From: Paraburkholderia elongata
GTDB lineage: Bacteria; Pseudomonadota; Gammaproteobacteria; Burkholderiales; Burkholderiaceae
Direction: 5' to 3'
Assembly: GCF_013177735.1 (NCBI RefSeq)
Contig: NZ_WOEZ01000100.1
Location: 1-47,354 of the forward strand
Length of the DNA stretch: 47,354 nt
Within the stretch, counting starts at the first letter, position 1; every line of letters begins with the position of its first letter. The position numbers and the translations under genes were made by a program. Below the pieces are notes generated by a model. That model was not told where the DNA came from. It made no database searches and saw only the letters and a program-made list of their open reading frames with translations. Below are positions 41,346-47,354 of this stretch, in pieces.

Positions 41346-44236
41346 CGCCGATCCCCTCCGAGACCGGCGCGCAATCGGACTCCATGCCCCCGGCAAGATT
41401 GACCAAGCGCTCAGCCCGGCTCGCAGCGATGCTGGCGTCGTGCTTGTCGGCCAGTCCGGCCGTACTCGGCCTGTTCAAAGGAGCGGCGCTCGCCGCAGTC
41501 GCAAGCCTCGTGTCCATAGTGACGGCCTTGCTCGTGACTATGCTGCTGTGTTTTGCGCAGGGCCGCCGGCCCTTGCGCGGCGGCGTTCTGGCGCGGTTGT
41601 GGTCCATTCTGTATTACTGCGGCGGCTCCCTGCTGGCGCTGGGCATTGCCCTGAGGCTTGCCGACGACCTGTACGAGGCTGCGGCAGTCAGCCTGGTTTC
41701 GACTCCGCTCGAGGGCATGCTCCCAGGACTGCGGATTGGCGCAGCGCTGCTCGTGGGCAGCTTCCTTGTCGCATTCATGCTTGCCCTGCCTGGATTCATC
41801 GCGCGCTTGCAGCTTTCAGGCCGGCTTTCGAGCACCGCGGCGCAGGAAAGCCTGTGGTTCGCCGGCGTGGGCTGGTCGCTCGTCGCCGGAGCGACTCCCT
41901 GGGTGATCTCGCGGTTTTTTACGCCCCCCGACACCTTTCTTTTGTTCGGCAGCGCGTGGCTCGCGGTGGCGGCATTCGTGACGTCACGCATTCTCCTGTC
42001 CCGGCCAGAGGTGGCAACGCCTACACCGCTCATCATCGTCATGCTTGAGTCCGACAGTGCACCTTTCCTCTATGGGTTGATCGGGCGGTTCGCGGGCAGT
42101 TGGAGCGATGGTCCGGTGACCTTGCTCGCGCCGGCCTCGGCGGCTCGCAGACTCTGCGGCATGCACGCGCGCACGGCTGCCCGCGCCGATTGCTTGAAGA
42201 CGTTGTTTCCAGGTTCGGCCGTGGCGCTCGCCGAAACGCAGGCGCGCATCACGGCGGAAGCGGACTGGAAAGCGCTTCCGGTGCGCGAGTGCTATGCCGC
42301 AGATGCCGTCTGGCCCGAATGTTTTCGCGTTTTGCTCACGCCGCAAACCTGGGTGGTGCTCGTCGCCGAGAGTCATGATCCGGTGAACGCGCGGGATGCG
42401 AGAAAGCGGTTCGAGGCGCTTCGACCCATCGTTCCGCTCAATCGGACGCTGGGGTTGACGGGCGACTTCATAGCCCCGCCGTTGCAACGATTGCGCGTCG
42501 ACATGCTGGGGAGCGTTTCGGATACGTCGCCCGCCGAGCTGGCCGCGCAGCTTCGCGCGCACGCAAAGCCTGTCGAAAGCCGGCGCATTCTCATAGTCTG
42601 CAGCACCCCGCAGAGCCGGTACGCGGCGGGATTGCTGCTCCGCTCGCTCATTGGGCGACGCGATATCGAAGGGCGTTTGATCGACGCCGAACTGGTACCG
42701 CTCATGGGAGCCTGGCACCTGAAGCTGCTGCTCCCCATGATTCCGCCGTGGCGGATTCTATGGAAGACAGAGATTTTCGCCCGGTGGTGGGATCGGCTGG
42801 GCGGTGAAGACGCGACCCTCGTCGTAAGGCGGTTCCGTCGGGCGGTTCGAAGGAGCGCGCCGCTATCCACGAACGCACGCGAGCAACGCGAGCTGGTGCT
42901 GGTGGGAACTCCGGAGCTCTGGACGAAAGCTGCGGCCCCGGAAATGGGTGTAACGGCTGCTGTCGTGGGCATGGAGGGCTTCACGCGTGTCATCGCCATT
43001 GCGGTCGATAGCGCCCCGCCGGACGTTCGGAACATGGTCCTCGCGACCCACTTTGCGGGGACCATGGGACTTGCGGCCCCGACAAGGCGGCGGTATTCGA
43101 CCGCGGACGAAACCGCACGACGGATACTGGATCTCGAACTCGAAGCAATCGAAAGACCGAAGACTTCGACGCAGGAAGACATGCCCCAGCGTCTCGATGA
43201 AGGGGCGACGGCCGAAACGCAGCGTAGTCTTCTGAGGCGCGCAGCCGCAAGCCGATGGCTGACTGGTAGCGTCTTGCTGGTCGCCGCGCTGGCGACTGCG
43301 GTGAGCGTCAGGACTTTTTACGAGCATGCAACCGCGAGGAAGGCCGCGGAAGAGGCCGCTGCCTCGAAGGCTGCCGCGGAAGCTTCCGCGCGCAAGACCG
43401 CCGCTAAGAAAGCCGCGGCGGATTCAGCGAGCGCCGCTGCCTTGCAAGCTGCTGCGGACCAGGCTTCCGCGGCGACGGCCGTTGCGGAGGAAACCGGCGC
43501 TTCGCAAGCTTCTAGGAAATCCCCTCTTCAGAAGAAGAAGGAAGCTTCAAAGAGCGCGGCCGATTTGCTCGCTGCCGGGAACGCAACCTCGAAGAAGCCC
43601 GCCGCCAAAACACCCGCTGCTTCGGAACCGGCAGCCGGCCAGGCTGCCTCGAGTCTGACCGCAGGGAAGGTAGCCGCCACGGTGAGTACGCTCGAGCAGA
43701 TCCTCGCGAAGACGCCTACGGCGCAGACGACTACCACTACTGCGCCGCAAGCGGCGGTTGACCAGACGGCGGCGAACAGGGCTGCCCAGCAGACAGCCGG
43801 TTCCTCCTTGGCAGTTCCCGACGCGGCTAACGCTCCCGAGGCGCCATCCGCGTCACAGCCCCTTGTGGCAAACGAGATGGATTTCATCGGTGAATGGCGC
43901 AACGCCAATCCGAAGAGTCGGAGCGTGACACGGGTCTCCCTGCGGGGATCCTCTTCCGGTCTGGCCTTGCAAATATGGGGCCGTTGCAATCCGAGCGACT
44001 GTGACTGGGGAACGGTGATCGCGGCACCTTTTAAAGAAAAAGTTCCATCAAGGGCAGGAGCCCGTGTCGGTGTCGCAATGCTGGAAGCGAATTTTCACCA
44101 AGGCTTTGCGGAAAGGCAGGTCCGATTGAGGTTGCTAGACAAGACCACATTGGAGGTTGATGTTCTTACGCATTTCACCGACGCGAGCGGGCGGGCAGAC
44201 TATGCAGTCACAGAGGAATTCAAGCGCAGCGAGTAG
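41342..44236 (+). CDS. Large membrane protein with Ala-rich coiled coil and C-terminal DCDWG domain
   Basis: A 964-residue protein, last of the TIR operon; its ATG overlaps the previous stop (41342-41345). Residues 45-215 hold four to five hydrophobic helices. Residues 228-620 are a soluble region I do not recognise (strands such as TPLIIVMLESDS, RRILIVCSTPQSRYAAG, RELVLVGTPELW). A further membrane helix is near 640 (WLTGSVLLVAALATAVSV). Then comes a long Ala/Lys/Ser-rich stretch (about 665-840), then a beta-type C-terminal domain with FIGEWRNANPKSRSVTRVSL and IWGRCNPSDCDWG. The WGxCxPxDCDWG pattern occurs in secreted or envelope domains of many bacteria. The tail is likely periplasmic. Function unknown. 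Confidence 0.75.
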   Translation: MTPIPSETGAQSDSMPPARLTKRSARLAAMLASCLSASPAVLGLFKGAALAAVASLVSIVTALLVTMLLCFAQGRRPLRGGVLARLWSILYYCGGSLLALGIALRLADDLYEAAAVSLVSTPLEGMLPGLRIGAALLVGSFLVAFMLALPGFIARLQLSGRLSSTAAQESLWFAGVGWSLVAGATPWVISRFFTPPDTFLLFGSAWLAVAAFVTSRILLSRPEVATPTPLIIVMLESDSAPFLYGLIGRFAGSWSDGPVTLLAPASAARRLCGMHARTAARADCLKTLFPGSAVALAETQARITAEADWKALPVRECYAADAVWPECFRVLLTPQTWVVLVAESHDPVNARDARKRFEALRPIVPLNRTLGLTGDFIAPPLQRLRVDMLGSVSDTSPAELAAQLRAHAKPVESRRILIVCSTPQSRYAAGLLLRSLIGRRDIEGRLIDAELVPLMGAWHLKLLLPMIPPWRILWKTEIFARWWDRLGGEDATLVVRRFRRAVRRSAPLSTNAREQRELVLVGTPELWTKAAAPEMGVTAAVVGMEGFTRVIAIAVDSAPPDVRNMVLATHFAGTMGLAAPTRRRYSTADETARRILDLELEAIERPKTSTQEDMPQRLDEGATAETQRSLLRRAAASRWLTGSVLLVAALATAVSVRTFYEHATARKAAEEAAASKAAAEASARKTAAKKAAADSASAAALQAAADQASAATAVAEETGASQASRKSPLQKKKEASKSAADLLAAGNATSKKPAAKTPAASEPAAGQAASSLTAGKVAATVSTLEQILAKTPTAQTTTTTAPQAAVDQTAANRAAQQTAGSSLAVPDAANAPEAPSASQPLVANEMDFIGEWRNANPKSRSVTRVSLRGSSSGLALQIWGRCNPSDCDWGTVIAAPFKEKVPSRAGARVGVAMLEANFHQGFAERQVRLRLLDKTTLEVDVLTHFTDASGRADYAVTEEFKRSE

Positions 44237-44257
44237 GCGGGTCTTTGGACCGGTATG

Positions 44258-44282
44258 GGGTGCTCCAATAAGCTAAGCACCC
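44258..44282. terminator. Hairpin at the end of the TIR operon
   Basis: A perfect 7-bp stem GGGTGCT (44258-44264)/AGCACCC (44276-44282), 22 bp after the operon's last stop. No T-run, so termination is only possible. The rest of the 44237-44503 gap has no gene. Confidence 0.35.
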
Positions 44283-44503
44283 AGTGATCGTACCTATGAG
44301 GCCCCCGACCAGGCCGACATAACTTACCCAAGCAGGTGCATCCATATCGCACCCTTTTCCATTAGATTTTGTACGGCACGCGGATGCGTGTGTTCGAGAT
44401 CGCGCGGCGCCACGCAGCGGATCCAGCGACCGAGATCCAACGCACTCCCGCCGGCTAAGTTCGCTCTTCTTTGGCGTCCCGCGAGACCTCGCCTGGACGG
44501 CGC

Positions 44504-47354
44504 TTAACGCAGTGTGGCCAGGAGCTCACCAGCGGCCCGCGCTTGAGCCTCCGACCATTGCGCCACCTTGCGCAGGTCCTGTACGCGGCCGTAGCTGGGG
44601 TCGCGTGCGATGGCCAGCCGCATCGCTGCCGCCGCTTCTTCGTCGTGTCCCAGTCGCCACAGCGTGATCGCCTTGCCGCCGAGTGCGTCAACGAACGCCT
44701 GGTCGAGCGCGAGCGCGCGATCGAAGGCCTTCAACGCCAGATCGAAGTCCGACTGCTCGAAGTGGAAGAAACCAAGATTATTCAACGGCCGCGGATCGGC
44801 GGGCGCCACGTCGGCAGCGGCCTGCCACGCCTCGCCGGCAGCGGCGAGGCGACCGTCGAGATAGCGCAAGACACCCAAGTCCAGCAGCGCCTCGACGAGC
44901 CGGGGCGGCGGACAGCCTGTCAGCCGCCGCTGTTGCTGCATCGCCGCCAATGCCTTGGCATAGGCGCGCTCGGCCTCGTCGTCGCGGTGGGCGTTGGCAA
45001 GCGCCTTGGCCTCGCGCTCGAGTGACCGCGCGTCGGCGCCGATGTGCAGCGCTCGCGCTGAAGTGATGCGCGCGACGAGACGGGCCGCGCCGCCCGCGCC
45101 CAGCAGCGCCTGCACGTCGGAGGCCGCGAAAAGAGAGTCGGCGCCGTCGGCGCCGGTCGCGTCGAGCGATGCGCGCGCCCGCGCCGCCAATACGCGCCGA
45201 ACCGCATCGCGCGCGAGCGACGCCTGCTGCGCGGTCGGAAGATCTGTTGCCGCGAGCGCCCGCTGCAGCGCAGCGGCGGACGCCGCCCCTGGTGCCGCGA
45301 GCACCTGCGCCCAAGCACGGTCCACCTCGGGGTGGCTCTCGCGAAGCCGCTGCAACTCGACGTCGCCAGCCGAGGGTACATAGAGCCAGCGCACGCTGCG
45401 GACGTCGTCGCGGAAGCTCGCCACTCCGAGCGCACTCGCGCGCTCGGCCGGCGCGAGTGCGAGGATTGGGCCCAAGCCGAGGTCGACGCTGCCGACCTCG
45501 AGCCCGTGGATCGCATCCCAGATCCGCAGCCGTCCCTCTGGACCGCCGCTGAATAGGCGCTGCCCGTCGGCCGAGAAGGCCAGCGCCCGCACCGGCTCGA
45601 GGTCGGCTTTCAGCAGGGCCAGCTTCCTTGGTGCTTGGCCGACCGGCGTCTCGTACAGATGGACCGTGCCCTGATTGTCGGCCAGCGCCAGCCGTCGGCC
45701 GTCAGGCCCGAGTGTCGCCGCTGATACCAGCATTGGGTCGAGTAGCCAGTGGCGAGAGCTCTCAATTTCGAGCAGCAGCGGGCGCGGCGGCGACCCTGCG
45801 GCGGCGCGCTCGGCCTCCGTCCAAAGCAGGGCACGTCCGCCGTCAGGCGCAAGCTCAACTCCGGCCACTTTTCCGAACACCTCGCGCGGGGTCATCCAGT
45901 CTGGTGCGACGTCCACCGCCGCGCTCGCAGCGCCGCGTTCGCGCGCGACTAAAAGCCGCCCCTTAGGGTCGAGGACGGCGTCGTCGACCTTTAGCCCTGC
46001 GATCCTCCCGCGGGCGACCTCGGTTCCGGCGCCTAGGTCATGAAGCTCGAGCGCGCCGTCGTCTGCCAGCGTTAGCAACAGGCCGCGTTCGCTCGCGAGC
46101 GCGAGCGGGCGGCCCGGCATTACGGCGCCTGCCGAGGTCGACGCGCCGGTGGCCGCACTTGCCGCCAGCGGAGCTTTGCAACTGCCGATCCCCAGCTGGG
46201 CCAGTCGCTGAGTCGCGCCGTCGCGGTACAAGAACGACTCCCCATCGGCCACGAAGCCCAGCCCTTCGTGGTGTTCAGTCGCCGCCGCGACAACGGCAAC
46301 GTCGCGGCGCAGTTCCAGGTCGAACAAATGCAGCCCTGTCTCGGAGCCGACGATCACTCTGCCGACGCTGGAGCCGCCGTCGCTGGACGCCGCTAGCGTG
46401 CCTTGGCGCGCGACCACCAGTGACGAGCCGGTACTCTGTGCCTGCGGCCGCAGCTGCGCGGCGTCCCAGAGCCGCACCGTGCCGTCGGCACTCGCCGAGA
46501 CCACCTGTCCTGCCGCCGGCGCCGCGGCAAGCGCGAGAACGCGGTCGCGATGGCCTTCGAAGGTGCCGACGCGCTGGTAGCCGTCGGTCGACCACGCGTG
46601 GATGACGCCGGCCTCATGGCCGCTGAACAACAGCTTGCCGTCCGACGAGTAGGCGAGCGCCGTAACCCGGCCGGGCTGCGCCGGCAGTGTGAAAAGCAGG
46701 CGTCCACTCGCGGCCTCGATGATCTGTACTTTGTCGCCGCCGGCGGCGACCGCTTTGCCGTCGGGCGATACGGCCAGGACCGCGGCATCGTTGTCTTTCA
46801 GCTCGATCGGCGCCGCCGCGCGGGCACCGTCGCCCTCTCGCAAGATTTGTTTACCGTCGCCCAGCCATGGCCCGCCAGCGGTCGCGGCCATGCTCCGGTG
46901 GTCGTGCTGCGCTGGCGACGGCAGCGCTTCGCCTTCGTGTAGCGGCAGCAACTCGACAGTACGGGGGAAATAGATCAGCGTACACAACCCAGCGTCCGTG
47001 CGGCAGTTCAACGGTTCGAGGCTGGCGACGACCGCCCGGTCGTCGGGCGTGAAGCGAAGCAGGTGCACCGTGCTCGGCCGGTCAGTCGGTCCGGACAGCG
47101 TTCGTTCGGCGCGCCGGGCGCGCCAGTCCCACAGCACAACACTGCCGTCGTTGAGGCCGCCACTGACCAGCCAGCGACCGTCGGCGGAGAAAGCCAGTGC
47201 GCTAGTGCCGGTCGAATGACCGGCGAGCTCTCCGAGTTTCGTGCCGCTGCGGCTGTCCCACAACTCGATGCGCGCGCCCAGCGCCGGTTGGCGAGGCAGT
47301 GGCGCTGCGGTCGCTATCACCGGCTCCGAAGGATGCACCGCCAGCCCGCTGACC
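44504..47354 (-). CDS. WD40-TPR repeat protein (N terminus outside window)
   Basis: At least 949 residues are visible; the frame stays open to the window edge with V-S-G-L-A-V before the first visible repeat, so the true start is beyond it. The visible N-terminal part has WD40-like repeats (IELWDSRSGTKLGELAGHST, GSVVLWDWRARRAERTL, GTVRLWDAAQLR, GRLRIWDAIHGLEVG), many degenerate. The C-terminal 200 residues hold tetratricopeptide-like repeats (LNNLGFFHFEQSDFDLALKA, then AFVDALGGKAITLWRLGHDE). It converges on the TIR operon. The missing N terminus may carry an enzymatic effector domain, as is common in such proteins, but that cannot be seen. Confidence 0.85.
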   Translation of the reverse strand, partial: VSGLAVHPSEPVIATAAPLPRQPALGARIELWDSRSGTKLGELAGHSTGTSALAFSADGRWLVSGGLNDGSVVLWDWRARRAERTLSGPTDRPSTVHLLRFTPDDRAVVASLEPLNCRTDAGLCTLIYFPRTVELLPLHEGEALPSPAQHDHRSMAATAGGPWLGDGKQILREGDGARAAAPIELKDNDAAVLAVSPDGKAVAAGGDKVQIIEAASGRLLFTLPAQPGRVTALAYSSDGKLLFSGHEAGVIHAWSTDGYQRVGTFEGHRDRVLALAAAPAAGQVVSASADGTVRLWDAAQLRPQAQSTGSSLVVARQGTLAASSDGGSSVGRVIVGSETGLHLFDLELRRDVAVVAAATEHHEGLGFVADGESFLYRDGATQRLAQLGIGSCKAPLAASAATGASTSAGAVMPGRPLALASERGLLLTLADDGALELHDLGAGTEVARGRIAGLKVDDAVLDPKGRLLVARERGAASAAVDVAPDWMTPREVFGKVAGVELAPDGGRALLWTEAERAAAGSPPRPLLLEIESSRHWLLDPMLVSAATLGPDGRRLALADNQGTVHLYETPVGQAPRKLALLKADLEPVRALAFSADGQRLFSGGPEGRLRIWDAIHGLEVGSVDLGLGPILALAPAERASALGVASFRDDVRSVRWLYVPSAGDVELQRLRESHPEVDRAWAQVLAAPGAASAAALQRALAATDLPTAQQASLARDAVRRVLAARARASLDATGADGADSLFAASDVQALLGAGGAARLVARITSARALHIGADARSLEREAKALANAHRDDEAERAYAKALAAMQQQRRLTGCPPPRLVEALLDLGVLRYLDGRLAAAGEAWQAAADVAPADPRPLNNLGFFHFEQSDFDLALKAFDRALALDQAFVDALGGKAITLWRLGHDEEAAAAMRLAIARDPSYGRVQDLRKVAQWSEAQARAAGELLATLR

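Overview
The window looks like a chromosomal segment of a high-GC beta-proteobacterium of the Burkholderia/Paraburkholderia group. The basis is the product set and order (hemN, uppP, trmB, ubiD, and a same-strand hemL-ribD-ribE-ribB-ribH-nusB-aminotransferase run), the GC-rich codon use and the protein sequences. The species is not determined.

Layout. (1) 1-1148: a tyrosine-recombinase gene cut by the left edge, facing the 3' end of a tRNA-Leu(CAA). This is the classic end of a genomic island that continues to the left. (2) 1254-25822: mostly housekeeping genes. They cover heme (hemN, hemL), riboflavin (ribD, ribE, ribB, ribH), undecaprenyl phosphate recycling (uppP), tRNA methylation (trmB), ubiquinone (ubiD), nusB, a lytic transglycosylase, transporters and tRNA-Gly(CCC). 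Two intergenic regions here (5813-5935 and 14219-14357) look like small-RNA or attenuator transcripts ending in intrinsic terminators. (3) 25850-26880: small secreted proteins (one with FapC-like repeats) and a three-hairpin candidate RNA just outside an island. (4) 27003-34450: an integrated element with a P4-type integrase, an AlpA-like regulator, a RepA-type ATPase, a multi-pass membrane protein and an AT-rich gene with a YagK/YfjJ (inovirus Gp2-like) replication domain. It looks like a phage-satellite or plasmid-like element. (5) 34451-35493: about 1 kb without convincing genes. (6) 35494-44236: a tight five-gene operon, followed by a convergent WD40-TPR gene cut by the right edge.

The most interesting part is the five-gene operon. 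It encodes a TIR-domain protein, a possible second TIR/deoxyribosyltransferase-like protein, a MoxR-type AAA+ ATPase, a 1139-residue membrane protein (CoxE-like N terminus, degenerate vWA-like segment, eight WD40 repeats between two membrane helices), and a 964-residue membrane protein ending in a Cys-containing DCDWG-type domain. The last three genes are joined by two ATGA stop/start overlaps. The layout fits the MoxR-vWA group of NTP-dependent conflict systems. In this reading a predicted envelope-exposed beta-propeller would act as sensor, MoxR/vWA as the switch and TIR as the NAD-consuming effector. The function is inferred, not shown.

All coordinates and translations were read by eye. 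No database search, folding program or GC calculation was run, so family calls rest on recognised motifs.
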